Of a stretch of 64,000 nt of DNA, positions 52,188 to 61,032 are shown piece after piece. The position numbers were made by a program, and so were the translations under genes. The stretch comes from Desulfobacula toluolica Tol2 (GTDB lineage Bacteria > Desulfobacterota > Desulfobacteria > Desulfobacterales > Desulfobacteraceae). The first letter of the stretch is position 1. Each line of letters opens with the position of its first letter. The notes under the pieces are model-generated. The model was given only the letters and a program-made list of their open reading frames with translations. It did no database searches and was not told where the DNA came from. The stretch is taken from contig NC_018645.1 in NCBI RefSeq assembly GCF_000307105.1, positions 3,730,001-3,794,000 of the forward strand, given 5' to 3'.

Positions 52188-53785
52188 GCCTGAATGATCT
52201 GCCCTGGCAGATCCGGTACAGCAACGACCGGTGTACCCTGTGTGGGCAGTGTACTGCGGTATGTCCCGTCAAGGCTATTGAACTGAATGTGTTTCAAAAA
52301 CGAATCATTAAAACCTCGATTCAAAAAGATAAAGACCATTCCAACCAGTATGACACTTTTTACGGTATTCGCCAGACAACCCGGGTGGAAAATGCCTGTA
52401 TAGGATGCGCCATGTGTACCATGGCCTGTCCAAATGATGCCATTGCCCCGGTGAAAAACCCAGGACTGGACAGGCTCAAGTTTCATGTTAACCAACAAGG
52501 TGTCCCCAGAAGACGCGGAGGCCGAAGAAATTCGTCCCAATCCGTACTGGACAGGATCAAGTTCACCCGTATCTCCATGCTCACCGACCCTGCCCTTGAT
52601 GCGGGCCGCCATGAGTTTGAAATGAGAACTCTTCTGGGGCGGGTACTTTCCCCCAGGGAAAACATGAAGCGGTTGAGGGAAAACGGATGGATTCCGCCGG
52701 TCAGAGAAATTTATCCTTTGATCATCGGCGGCATGTCCTTTGGCGCTCTTTCTCCCACCATGTGGGAGGGTCTCCAAATGGGGGTTGCCTACCTGAACGA
52801 GGAACTTGGCATGCCGGTCCGGATCTGCACAGGGGAAGGAGGATGCCCGCCAAGGCTGCTGCGATCCAGGTTTTTAAAATATGTGATTCTCCAGATTGCA
52901 TCCGGATATTTTGGATGGGATGAGATTATTCATGCCATTCCCCACATGAAAGAAGACCCCTGTGCCATTGAGATCAAATACGGCCAGGGAGCCAAGCCAG
53001 GGGACGGGGGGCTGTTGATGTGGCATAAAGTCAATAAGCTCATTGCCGCCATTCGCGGGGTGCCCCAGGGCGTAAGCCTGCCAAGCCCGCCAACCCATCA
53101 GACCCAGTATTCCATAGAAGAATCTGTGGCAAAAATGATTTTGTCCATGTCCATGGCATGGGGATTCAGGGTGCCGGTTTATCCGAAAATTTCCGCATCT
53201 TCGACATCCCTTGCCGTATTGAACAACCTGACCCGGAACGACTATGCCTCAGGGCTTGCCATTGACGGTGAAGACGGTGGGACCGGTGCTGCGTATACGG
53301 TTTCCATGGATCATATGGGCCATCCTATTGCTTCTTGTATCCGGGACAATTATCTGAACCTGACCAAAATCGGAAAGCAAAATGAAATTCCCATCTTTGC
53401 CGGTGGAGGTATTGGAAAAAACGGAAACCTTGCAGCCAATGCAGCTGCATTGATAATGCTGGGGGCAAGTGGAGTTCAGATAGGAAAATATGTGATGCAG
53501 GCGGCTGCCGGTTGCGTTGGAACCGAAGAAGACCGATGCAATGTGTGCAATGTTGGAATTTGCCCCAAAGGCATCACTTCCCAGGACCCAAGGCTTTACA
53601 GAAGGCTTGATCCTGAAGACGTGGCAGAAAGAATCGTCGATCTTTTTGTCTGCTTTGATACCGAGCTTAAAAAGATCGTTGCCCCGCTTGGGCGTTCAAC
53701 ATCGTTGCCCATCGGGATGTCGGATGCCCTTGGAATTGATGATCATGCGGCAGCTCAACGCCTCAATATAAAGTATGTGGTCTAA
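52151..53785 (+). CDS. Glutamate synthase, FMN/synthase subunit with two 4Fe-4S sites
   Basis: 544 residues. Two ferredoxin motifs at the N-terminus (CTLCGQCTAVCP and CIGCAMCTMACP) precede the FMN-binding TIM barrel with CTGEGGCPPRLL, KYGQGAKPGDGG, DGEDGGTGAAY and GGGIGKNG, and the cluster Cys motif near CNVCNVGICP. It aminates 2-oxoglutarate to glutamate with ammonia from the amidotransferase. The ferredoxin pair suggests ferredoxin-level electron input. GGAGGTAAGCAT precedes the ATG. Confidence 0.92.
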   Translation: MSSNRSLEPSSLSLNDLPWQIRYSNDRCTLCGQCTAVCPVKAIELNVFQKRIIKTSIQKDKDHSNQYDTFYGIRQTTRVENACIGCAMCTMACPNDAIAPVKNPGLDRLKFHVNQQGVPRRRGGRRNSSQSVLDRIKFTRISMLTDPALDAGRHEFEMRTLLGRVLSPRENMKRLRENGWIPPVREIYPLIIGGMSFGALSPTMWEGLQMGVAYLNEELGMPVRICTGEGGCPPRLLRSRFLKYVILQIASGYFGWDEIIHAIPHMKEDPCAIEIKYGQGAKPGDGGLLMWHKVNKLIAAIRGVPQGVSLPSPPTHQTQYSIEESVAKMILSMSMAWGFRVPVYPKISASSTSLAVLNNLTRNDYASGLAIDGEDGGTGAAYTVSMDHMGHPIASCIRDNYLNLTKIGKQNEIPIFAGGGIGKNGNLAANAAALIMLGASGVQIGKYVMQAAAGCVGTEEDRCNVCNVGICPKGITSQDPRLYRRLDPEDVAERIVDLFVCFDTELKKIVAPLGRSTSLPIGMSDALGIDDHAAAQRLNIKYVV

Positions 53786-53798
53786 GGATGTGTGATTT

Positions 53799-56129
53799 AT
53801 GAAAAAAGATGCATTTATTAAATTATCCGGCAAAAAAGATGAAAAAAGAATTCCTTCCAGGGTTTTGGAAGAGATCATTCATCAGCATATTAAAAACGGC
53901 CGCAGAAATATTGAAGTTGAAGGATACGGCCAACATGGTATCGGCGGAAGGCTCTGGGATGGGGGAAGCGATAATATCCACATTCGTATTACGGGTCAGT
54001 CCGGCCAGAGAACAGGATCTATGGGCAATGCAAACACCCGGATTGAAGTCATGGGACCGGCTTCTGACGATGTTGGCTGGCTCAATGCAGGTGCTGAAAT
54101 CATTGTCCACGGACATGCTTCCAATGGCGTGATGAACGGAGCTGCCCAGGGCAAAGTCTATATCGGCGGTTCCATTGGTGCCCGTGGCATGACCATGACC
54201 AAAAGAAACCCGAGATTTGAACCGCCCGAACTCTGGGTACTGGGTTCGGCAGGCGATTATTTTGGTGAATTCATGGCAGGTGGTATTGCCGTTATCTGCG
54301 GTTACAATGCAGATCCACAGGATCAAATTTTAGGGTACAGGCCCCTTGTGGGTATGGTTGGGGGCAAAGTTTTTGTCCGGGGCAGTGTAAATGGCTTTTC
54401 ACAAAAAGATGCCAAACTATCCACCTTGTCGGATGAACAGTGGCAATGGCTGGTGATCAACCTGGATGCTTTCTTGAAAAAAATCAATAAAAGCGATCTG
54501 TTAAAATCATATTCAGAACGTTCCCAATGGCAGCTTATTGAAGCAAAATCCGCCAGGGAAAAAGCTCAGGTACCTGAAAAGCCATCCATGTCATGGTTCA
54601 GGGAACAGGTGTGGGACAAGGAACTGGGCAAAGGCGGCCTTATCGGCGATCTTCAGGAAACTGAAAAAGGAACCATTCCCTTAATTACCCGGGGGGATTT
54701 AAGACGATACATTCCGGTATGGGAACAGGGAAAATATATGGCGCCATGTCAGGCTGCCTGCCCCACAGGTATTCCGGTTCAGCAAAGATGGAATATGGTC
54801 CGGCTGGACAATATTGACGAGGCCGTCAGCATGGGTCTTGAATACACTCCGTTCCCGTCAACCGTCTGCGGATATCTTTGCCCCAGCCCATGTATGGCCT
54901 CCTGCACAAGGCATCAGAATTATTTGTCTCCAATTGATGTACGGCTTTTGGGAAAGGCCGGGGAAAACGTCAAATTGCCGACACCCGCTAAAAAAAGCAA
55001 AAAAAAGATTGCCGTTATCGGTGCAGGCCCGGGCGGCATTTCAGCTGCATGGCAACTAACTTTAAAGGGGCATACAGCAACATTATTTGATACAAGCGAT
55101 ACCATTGGCGGGAAAATTTCTTCTATTATTCCCGGTTCAAGACTCCCCCAAGAGACCCTTGCAACAGAACTTGCCAGGGTTAAAAAAATGGTTCCCGACA
55201 TAAAATTAAACCAGACCATAGACAGCAAAAAATTTTCAAAAATCAAATATGACTATGACTTCACCATTGTCGCTACGGGCGCTAAAAAACCAAGATCTCT
55301 GCCGATTAAAGGCATTGAACAAGCCGTGTTTGCCAATGATTTTCTTGCAAGTGCCAAACAAGACAAGGCTGCACCCGGAAAAAAAGTGGTCATCATTGGT
55401 GCCGGAAATGTGGGGTGTGATGTGGCAACCGAAGCCCATCGCCTGGGGGCCGAAGAAATCACCTTGATTGACGTTCAAAAGCCTGCTGCGTTTGGCAAGG
55501 AAAAAGAGGATGCAAAGGCAATAGGTGCTGTTTTCAAGTGGCCCTGCTTTACTCAAAAAATTACGTCAAAAGGCCTGTTCATCCAGGATGGTGAGTTTTT
55601 AAAGGCAGATACTGTGGTAATCTCCATCGGGGATGTTCCGGATCTTGATTTTCTTGATGATACCATTAAAATTGAAAACGGATTTGTTACAGTTGATGAA
55701 TTCAACCAGACCTCCGACCCCAGAATATTTGCCATTGGAGATATTGTAGGGCCCGGTTTGATAACGGATGCCATTGGGGCAGGAAAAAGAGTTGCCCGTA
55801 ACATCGACCGGATCATCAGCGGAAAAAGTCCGAATCATGGAGATCGTTTGCCCCGGGTGGACAAGCAACGGATCAGTCTTGAATATTATAACCCCAGAAC
55901 TATTGCCGACAATTTGAGTGATTGCGGTACGGATTGTGCCTCCTGCGGAAATTGCAGGGATTGCGGAATCTGCGTGGCAATCTGTCCTGAAGCTGCCATT
56001 AAAAGAATTGAAACAGACAACGGTGCATTTGAATATACAGTGGATGCAAATCTTTGTATTGGCTGCGGTTTCTGCAAAGGAGCCTGTCCGTGCGGGATAT
56101 GGGATTTAATCCCCAATTCTGCCCTGTAA
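53799..56129 (+). CDS. Glutamate synthase GXGXG domain fused to GltD-like oxidoreductase and ferredoxin
   Basis: 776 residues in three parts. Residues 1-250 are the GXGXG beta-helix of the GltB C-terminus (GQHGIGGRLWDGG, GNANTRIEVMGPASDDVGW). Residues 300-680 are the GltD-like small subunit with the cysteine cluster CQAACPTGIP and CGYLCPSPC, an FAD motif VIGAGPGGISAAW and a pyridine-nucleotide motif VIIGAGNVGCDVA. The C-terminal 80 residues carry two ferredoxin motifs (CGICVAICPEAA, CIGCGFCKGACP). It passes electrons from NAD(P)H to the synthase. Joining GXGXG to the small subunit is unusual. Confidence 0.9.
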   Translation: MKKDAFIKLSGKKDEKRIPSRVLEEIIHQHIKNGRRNIEVEGYGQHGIGGRLWDGGSDNIHIRITGQSGQRTGSMGNANTRIEVMGPASDDVGWLNAGAEIIVHGHASNGVMNGAAQGKVYIGGSIGARGMTMTKRNPRFEPPELWVLGSAGDYFGEFMAGGIAVICGYNADPQDQILGYRPLVGMVGGKVFVRGSVNGFSQKDAKLSTLSDEQWQWLVINLDAFLKKINKSDLLKSYSERSQWQLIEAKSAREKAQVPEKPSMSWFREQVWDKELGKGGLIGDLQETEKGTIPLITRGDLRRYIPVWEQGKYMAPCQAACPTGIPVQQRWNMVRLDNIDEAVSMGLEYTPFPSTVCGYLCPSPCMASCTRHQNYLSPIDVRLLGKAGENVKLPTPAKKSKKKIAVIGAGPGGISAAWQLTLKGHTATLFDTSDTIGGKISSIIPGSRLPQETLATELARVKKMVPDIKLNQTIDSKKFSKIKYDYDFTIVATGAKKPRSLPIKGIEQAVFANDFLASAKQDKAAPGKKVVIIGAGNVGCDVATEAHRLGAEEITLIDVQKPAAFGKEKEDAKAIGAVFKWPCFTQKITSKGLFIQDGEFLKADTVVISIGDVPDLDFLDDTIKIENGFVTVDEFNQTSDPRIFAIGDIVGPGLITDAIGAGKRVARNIDRIISGKSPNHGDRLPRVDKQRISLEYYNPRTIADNLSDCGTDCASCGNCRDCGICVAICPEAAIKRIETDNGAFEYTVDANLCIGCGFCKGACPCGIWDLIPNSAL

Positions 56130-56196
56130 AAAAACAAAATGAATTATTTTTCCGATTGAAAATGAATTGTGATTTTTGATTATCATAGAGGATATT

Positions 56197-56925
56197 ATGG
56201 AAAAACCGGAACAGACATATGACGACTACATAAAGGCTTTGACCGATATCAGTCGTGCCATTACATCGGATCTGTTTATCGAAGACCTTTTAAAACTGAT
56301 TGTTATGGTAACCGCAAAGGTTACCGGAGTTGAGATCTGTTCTTTATGGATTGTCAACGAAGATGAAAAACCACCGAAAATTCGCCTCAAGGCCACCCAG
56401 TCCATTTCACCGGAGTATATCAAGGATAGGGCTTTGAACCTGGATGAAGGTGTTGTGGGGTATGTGGCGACACACAAAAAACCATTGGTTTTGAATGATG
56501 TGTTGGAAAGCGACCGGTTCAAAGAAAAAGAGATGGCTAAAAAACTGGGCCTTGTCTCAATGGTTGGTATCCCTTTGATAACAAAAGATGAAAAAGTCAT
56601 TGGGGTCTTAAACTGTTTTACAGCAACTCCCCATGAATTTTCCGAAACGGAAATAAATCTTTTAAGTGTGGTTGCCAATCAATCGGCTGTTGCCATTGTC
56701 AATACGGAACTGATGGTAAAAACCCGTGTTATCCAGGAGGAACTGGAAGCCCGCAAAAAAATTGAACAAGCCAAGGAGGTTCTCATGCATAATCGAAAGA
56801 TGACCGGGGATGAAGCCTATGGGTGGATAAGAAAGCGAAGCATGGATTCAAGAAAATCCATCCGTGAAGTGGCCGAAGCTGTGATTCTCTCCAATGAGAT
56901 TTTTAATAATGAGTCGTCCTCTTAA
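56197..56925 (+). CDS. GAF-ANTAR transcription antiterminator
   Basis: About 242 residues from the ATG at 56197, which follows AGAGGATATT. A GAF domain (about 15-170; SLWIVNEDEKPPKIRLKATQSI, VGIPLITKDEKVIGVLNCF) leads through a helix into a C-terminal ANTAR domain (KKIEQAKEVLMHNRKMTGDEAYGWIRKRSMDSRKSIREVAEAVI) that binds paired RNA hairpins and prevents termination. It follows the glutamate synthase genes and lies before a promoter whose leader contains a terminator. Nitrogen-related genes are common targets of ANTAR proteins. Confidence 0.85.
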   Translation: MEKPEQTYDDYIKALTDISRAITSDLFIEDLLKLIVMVTAKVTGVEICSLWIVNEDEKPPKIRLKATQSISPEYIKDRALNLDEGVVGYVATHKKPLVLNDVLESDRFKEKEMAKKLGLVSMVGIPLITKDEKVIGVLNCFTATPHEFSETEINLLSVVANQSAVAIVNTELMVKTRVIQEELEARKKIEQAKEVLMHNRKMTGDEAYGWIRKRSMDSRKSIREVAEAVILSNEIFNNESSS

Positions 56926-57300
56926 CTGTTTTCAAAAAATGTTTATTTTGCCTGTTGATATCCCATTGAAACGCCACTCACAATATATGCCCCCGGATAA
57001 ACAGTTCTTCAAAAACCGTAACAATCAATTAGGCAATTCCCACATATGCAAAATAGGGTATCCCCATATGGTAGCAGCAGATCCCTGTTGGCAATTTTTT
57101 TGAGTTTCGTTTTTTTTAATTGCTTGAATAAAGACGATATACAATCAAATAGCAAAAAACAATTCGTAATAATAGAAAAAAGTTGCAATTCAATCAAAAA
57201 ACGCAGAACAATTGTGCTGTGAGTGATATACTTCAGGAATGATTCTGCCAGTCAGTGTGCATTTGGACATCCCATACAAATTTTATTTTTTTTCAAACCC
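56926..57300. other. Intergenic stretch, no gene seen
   Basis: About 375 AT-rich bases between the GAF-ANTAR stop and the next promoter. No terminator stem, RNA gene or coding frame with a ribosome site is apparent; the small frames here are low-complexity. Confidence 0.5.
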
Positions 57301-57329
57301 TTGACATTTTAAACAATAGCATTTAAGCT
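57301..57329 (+). promoter_or_regulatory. Sigma70-type promoter of the mvhD-metV-metF operon
   Basis: TTGACA at 57301-57306 and TAAGCT at 57324-57329 with a 17-base spacer. Transcription would start near 57336, about 110 bases upstream of the first gene, leaving a leader that includes a terminator-like hairpin. Confidence 0.6.
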
Positions 57330-57346
57330 AACTAATCTGGCTAAAT

Positions 57347-57422
57347 ACAAAGGCGTATTAGCGAAGTTAAAAGAAAACAAAGGCGTTTTCCCAAATTATA
57401 ACCTGGGCAAATGCCTTTTTTT
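57347..57422 (+). terminator. Leader terminator/attenuator upstream of the mvhD-like gene
   Basis: GGCGTTTTCCCA (57382-57393) pairs with TGGGCAAATGCC (57404-57415), one mismatch and a 10-base loop, followed by T7 (57416-57422). It sits 22 bases before the first start codon of the operon and about 45 bases after the predicted transcript start, so it acts on the operon's own leader. The block ACAAAGGCGT occurs twice (57347-57356 and 57377-57386). The second lies in the terminator stem, and the first could pair with the same 3' strand, giving a possible competing fold. Confidence 0.65.
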
Positions 57423-57444
57423 ATTTTGATTTTGGGAAGAAAAA

Positions 57445-57849
57445 ATGAAAATTCATAGCACACCAAAAATTACGCTGTTTCACTGTTTACACTCTTTTGA
57501 AGAAACCGCTTCACTGTTGGACGGTTGTGAAATTAAAACCGTTAAAATGGCCTGCTCCTCAATGACAAAGGATATCCATCTTTTAAAGGCATTTGAAGCA
57601 GGAGCGGATGCCGTTCTGGTACTGGTTTGCCCTGAAAAAGGCTGCCGGTATGCCCAGGGCAGCATACGGGCAAAAAAACGGGTTGAGTATGTAAAAGCCA
57701 TTTTAGATGATATTGGAATGGATGGAAGACGATTGAACATATTCAACACAACCTCAAGCGACAGCGATTCAATTAAAGATATTATCCGAAAAACGGTATT
57801 GGAGCTTGACACGATCGGCCCGAATCCCGCTTTAAATTATCCAAATTAA
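57445..57849 (+). CDS. MvhD-like hydrogenase iron-sulfur (delta) subunit
   Basis: 134 residues of the MvhD/FlpD family, small 2Fe-2S proteins that pass electrons to heterodisulfide-reductase-type flavoproteins. Landmarks: VKMACSSMTKDIHLLKAFEAGADAVLVLVCPEKGCRYAQG and RVEYVKAILDDIG. No HdrA gene is in the window; in acetogens an MvhD works with HdrABC and MetVF. GGGAAG precedes the ATG. A repeat copy separates it from metV. Confidence 0.82.
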   Translation: MKIHSTPKITLFHCLHSFEETASLLDGCEIKTVKMACSSMTKDIHLLKAFEAGADAVLVLVCPEKGCRYAQGSIRAKKRVEYVKAILDDIGMDGRRLNIFNTTSSDSDSIKDIIRKTVLELDTIGPNPALNYPN

Positions 57850-57875
57850 TTCATCATCCCATAGATGCTGTTCTA

Positions 57876-57960
57876 ATAACGGCAATGGCAGATTGACCTG
57901 CCACAAGCAACATTGAAAGTAACTGTTTGGATTTTTGAAGACTTTCATATAAAAAAAAAT
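57876..57960 (-). repeat. Double-hairpin intergenic repeat, copy 10 (between mvhD-like and metV)
   Basis: ATAACGGCAATGGCAGATT, CATTGAAAGTAACTG and TTGGATTTTTGAAGACTTTC followed by ATATAAAAAAAAA. The left arm is almost identical to copy 3 at 19444-19546, the middle is shortened. A spurious protein start inside it would add the same residues as at copy 3. Confidence 0.7.
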
Positions 57961-58017
57961 ACCATCCGCATGGATGTTATGTGCCAAACCTGTCCCCCAA
58001 AAAAAGTGGAGTATAAA

Positions 58018-58686
58018 ATGATAACCGGTAGTCAAAAACCCATTAATGAGATTGTTCAACTTACAGAACCCTATAAAAAAATTTTAATCCTTGGTTGCGG
58101 CACCTGTGTAAAAACATGCTTTGCAGGTGGTGAAGACGAAGTGGCTGTTCTTGCATCCGCTCTAAGGCTTGCGTTCAAGAAAATGGCCAAATCCATTGAA
58201 ATAGAAGAACTGACCATTGAGCGCCAGTGTGAAAATGAGTTTATACAATGTGCATCATCCGGGGTTGGCAAAAATGATGCCGTCCTTTCCCTTGCCTGTG
58301 GTGCAGGTGTTCAGGCCCTGGCAAAGCGGTTTGCAAAAGCAGTGGTGTTGCCGGGTGTAAATACCACCTTTATCGGTATCCAGGAAAGCCCGGGTATTTT
58401 TACCGAAGAATGCTCCGGTTGCGGGAACTGCGGCCTTGCTCTCTTCGGAGGTGTTTGTCCGGTCACCAGATGCGCTAAAAAATTACTCAACGGACCCTGC
58501 GGCGGCTCCCAAAACGGTGTTTGTGAAGTCGATCCAAATACTCCATGTGCCTGGCACCTGATTATTGAACGGCTGACAACTTTGGGGCAACTTTCCAATC
58601 TGAAAAACTATATCCCTCCAAAAAGCTGGAATACCAGTCTTTCCGGCGGACCCAGAAAATTGATCAGGGAGGATCATATCATATGA
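58018..58686 (+). CDS. metV: Methylene-tetrahydrofolate reductase partner protein MetV
   Basis: About 222 residues from the ATG at 58018, with GTGGAGTATAAA upstream; an earlier in-frame ATG lies inside a repeat copy and is rejected. The Cys-rich MTHFR C-terminal domain is clear: LGCGTCVKTCFAGG, CSGCGNCGLALFGGVCPVTRC and LLNGPCGGSQNGVCEVDPNTPCAW, which bind zinc and iron-sulfur clusters. MetV and MetF form the reductase of anaerobes that reduces methylene-THF, or oxidises methyl-THF in sulfate reducers. The gene overlaps metF by 4 bases. Confidence 0.9.
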   Translation: MITGSQKPINEIVQLTEPYKKILILGCGTCVKTCFAGGEDEVAVLASALRLAFKKMAKSIEIEELTIERQCENEFIQCASSGVGKNDAVLSLACGAGVQALAKRFAKAVVLPGVNTTFIGIQESPGIFTEECSGCGNCGLALFGGVCPVTRCAKKLLNGPCGGSQNGVCEVDPNTPCAWHLIIERLTTLGQLSNLKNYIPPKSWNTSLSGGPRKLIREDHII

Positions 58687-59591
58687 AAATTTACAGCCAG
58701 CTTCATGAAAAACTTTCCAGGGGTGAATTTGCAATAACAGGCGAATGCGGCCCTCCAAGAGGGGCTAACAAAGAGGTTATTGATAAAAAAATCAAGCTGC
58801 TCAAGGGCTTTGTGGATGCGGTAAACGTCACAGACAACCAAACTGCCATTGTCAGGATGTCAAGTATTGCGGCTTCCGCCCACCTGGTTGCCGCAGGCCT
58901 GGAACCGGTGATGCAGATGGTGGTCAGGGACCGCAACAGAATTGCCATTCAATCGGATATCATGGGAGCCTATTCTCTTGGTATCAAAAATATTTTATGT
59001 TTGTCTGGAGATCACCAGAAATTCGGCAGCCAGCCGGAGGCCAGAAATGTGTTTGACATCGACTCTGTCAATCTCATCCGAACCGTTCGCAACATGCGGG
59101 ATACAGGCAAGGACATGAGCGGGTTTGATCTGGATGTGGCTCCTCAGATGTTTATCGGCGCTGCAGCCAATCCTTTTGCCGACCCCTTTGAATACCGTGT
59201 AATACGGCTGGGCAAAAAGTTTGATGCCGGGGCGGATTTTGTTCAGACCCAGTGCATCTATAATATGGGCCGGTTCAAGGAATGGATCAGGCTGGCCAAT
59301 GAGGAAGGCCTGACACAAAAGGGGTATATCCTCGGTGGCGTCACTCCGTTAAGATCCGCTGGCATGGCCCGGTATATGAACAAAAAAGTTGCCGGTATGG
59401 ATGTACCTGAAGAGATCATCAAACGAATGGACGGTGTTGAAAAAAAGTGCCAGGCAGACGAAGGCATTAAAATCTGCCTTGAAACCATTCAAGCTCTCAA
59501 GGAACTTACCGGGGTACACGGGGTTCATATTATGGCCATTGAATGGGAAGACGCTGTTGCCAGGATTGTGGAACAGGCCGGTTTGAACTAA
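58683..59591 (+). CDS. metF: Methylene-tetrahydrofolate reductase MetF
   Basis: 302 residues, the normal TIM-barrel flavoprotein. Landmarks are AITGECGPPRGA (catalytic Glu in the EFxPP-like position), NVTDNQTAIVRMSS, LCLSGDHQKFG, AAANPFADP, ADFVQTQCIYNM and YILGGVTPL. GGAGGATCATATC precedes the ATG. Together with MetV and the MvhD-like protein it belongs to the methyl branch of the Wood-Ljungdahl pathway. The next gene follows after 19 bases. Confidence 0.95.
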   Translation: MKIYSQLHEKLSRGEFAITGECGPPRGANKEVIDKKIKLLKGFVDAVNVTDNQTAIVRMSSIAASAHLVAAGLEPVMQMVVRDRNRIAIQSDIMGAYSLGIKNILCLSGDHQKFGSQPEARNVFDIDSVNLIRTVRNMRDTGKDMSGFDLDVAPQMFIGAAANPFADPFEYRVIRLGKKFDAGADFVQTQCIYNMGRFKEWIRLANEEGLTQKGYILGGVTPLRSAGMARYMNKKVAGMDVPEEIIKRMDGVEKKCQADEGIKICLETIQALKELTGVHGVHIMAIEWEDAVARIVEQAGLN

Positions 59592-59610
59592 AACAAAAGG
59601 ATGTCAGCAT

Positions 59611-61029
59611 ATGCCTCAAAAATATAATATCCATACAACGCCTGCATTGCCCAGATTTTATCCCGTGGGTAAATATGCCACCATAGAATTCAGGGAAGAG
59701 TGTGCCGGAAGCTGCAAAGAGTGTGTGAAAAAAAAATGTGTGTATGACATTTTCAAGGAAAATTACCTTCATATGAGCAAAATGGAGGAGCCTGAATATC
59801 TGTACACCTGCAATTCATGTTTCAGGTGCATCCAGGAATGCACCAAGGGAATTTTTTCCCGTGTGGTCAATCCTGAATACCGGGAGATCGGCGATGAGTA
59901 TTGGACACCCGATATTCTTCACCGCACCTGGTATCAGGCCCATACCGGCAGCATTCCCGTATCGGGTGCCGGATACAGGGGACCTTTTGTGGGAAAGGGC
60001 TTTGACTCCATGTGGACGGACATGTCCGAGATTGTGCGGCCCACACGGGACGGCATCCATGGCCGTGAATATATCAATACCTGCATAGAGCTTTCAAGAC
60101 GGCCGGAAAGGCTTGGCTTTAATACGGATGGGTCTCTTGCAGTCGATGTAAAGCCTATCCTTGAGATCCCGCTGCCCATCGTGTTCCAGCAGCCTGATTT
60201 TGGCGTATTAAGCAAGGATGTATGTGTTTCCATGCTCAAAGCAGCCCAGACTATTGGAACAAAAATGTTTGTTCCGGCAGCAGATGTGAGTGAAGATCTC
60301 ATGTCGTTTGTATCCACCATTATTCCTGTGGTCACAAAGAAAAATTTTCAAGATTATTCAAAACTTATGGCACTTGCCGACATGGTTGAAATTGAATACG
60401 AACCGGGTATTGAAAAAACAATCTCTGCTTTAAAGTCTACAAATGAAACCCTTTGTATCAGTATAGGCCTGCCCTTGAGGGCTGATTCTGATTATGCCCA
60501 AATTTGTGCCGACCTTTCTAAAACAGACATCGACACCCTCCATGTTTATGCCGATGCAAACGGCAGGGAATTTAAGTCAGAAAATCCGCGATTTATCAAG
60601 GATATGTTAAGAGATATTCACCTGGCATTGATTGATGCCGCTACACGGCAGCAGATCAACATCCTTGCCTCGGGCGGGATAGGAATGGCCGAACATGTGA
60701 ACAAGACCATCATCTGCGGGGCAGACGGGGTTGTTATTGATCTTCCCCTGCTCATTGCCATGGAATGCCGGCTGTGCGGCCGTTGCAAAAAGGAGTTGCC
60801 CTGTCCTGTTGAAATGGAAACCATTGATCCGGCATACGGCAGCAATAGGATCGTAAATCTCATGGGGGCCTGGCGAAACCAGATGCTTGAAATGATGGGT
60901 GCCATGGGATTAAGGGAAGCCAGAAGACTTCGAGGTGAAGTCGGCCGTTCCATGTGGTTTGAAGATCTTGAACAAGAAAGTTTTGCGCCGATTTTTGGTG
61001 AACGCAAAGTATCTATAGACGTGGGATAA
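59611..61029 (+). CDS. Iron-sulfur glutamate-synthase-like FMN protein, degenerate active site
   Basis: 472 residues. The N-terminus has two Cys clusters (CAGSCKECVKKKC and CNSCFRCIQEC). The rest aligns with the FMN barrel of glutamate synthase: NILASGGIGMAEHVNKTIICGADGVVID, CRLCGRCKKELPCPVE near the C-terminus and a terminal LMGAWRNQMLEMMGAMGLREARRLRGE. It lacks the GEGG and QGAKPG motifs found in the two neighbouring synthase subunits, so it may bind flavin without the synthase reaction. It is 4 bases before the next gene. Confidence 0.72.
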   Translation: MPQKYNIHTTPALPRFYPVGKYATIEFREECAGSCKECVKKKCVYDIFKENYLHMSKMEEPEYLYTCNSCFRCIQECTKGIFSRVVNPEYREIGDEYWTPDILHRTWYQAHTGSIPVSGAGYRGPFVGKGFDSMWTDMSEIVRPTRDGIHGREYINTCIELSRRPERLGFNTDGSLAVDVKPILEIPLPIVFQQPDFGVLSKDVCVSMLKAAQTIGTKMFVPAADVSEDLMSFVSTIIPVVTKKNFQDYSKLMALADMVEIEYEPGIEKTISALKSTNETLCISIGLPLRADSDYAQICADLSKTDIDTLHVYADANGREFKSENPRFIKDMLRDIHLALIDAATRQQINILASGGIGMAEHVNKTIICGADGVVIDLPLLIAMECRLCGRCKKELPCPVEMETIDPAYGSNRIVNLMGAWRNQMLEMMGAMGLREARRLRGEVGRSMWFEDLEQESFAPIFGERKVSIDVG

Positions 61030-61032
61030 GTT

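Noticed and set aside
9985-57960. CRISPR array or phage attachment sites as explanation for the repeats
   Set aside because: The copies are kilobases apart, imperfect, in both orientations and have no spacers between them; no cas or integrase genes are present.
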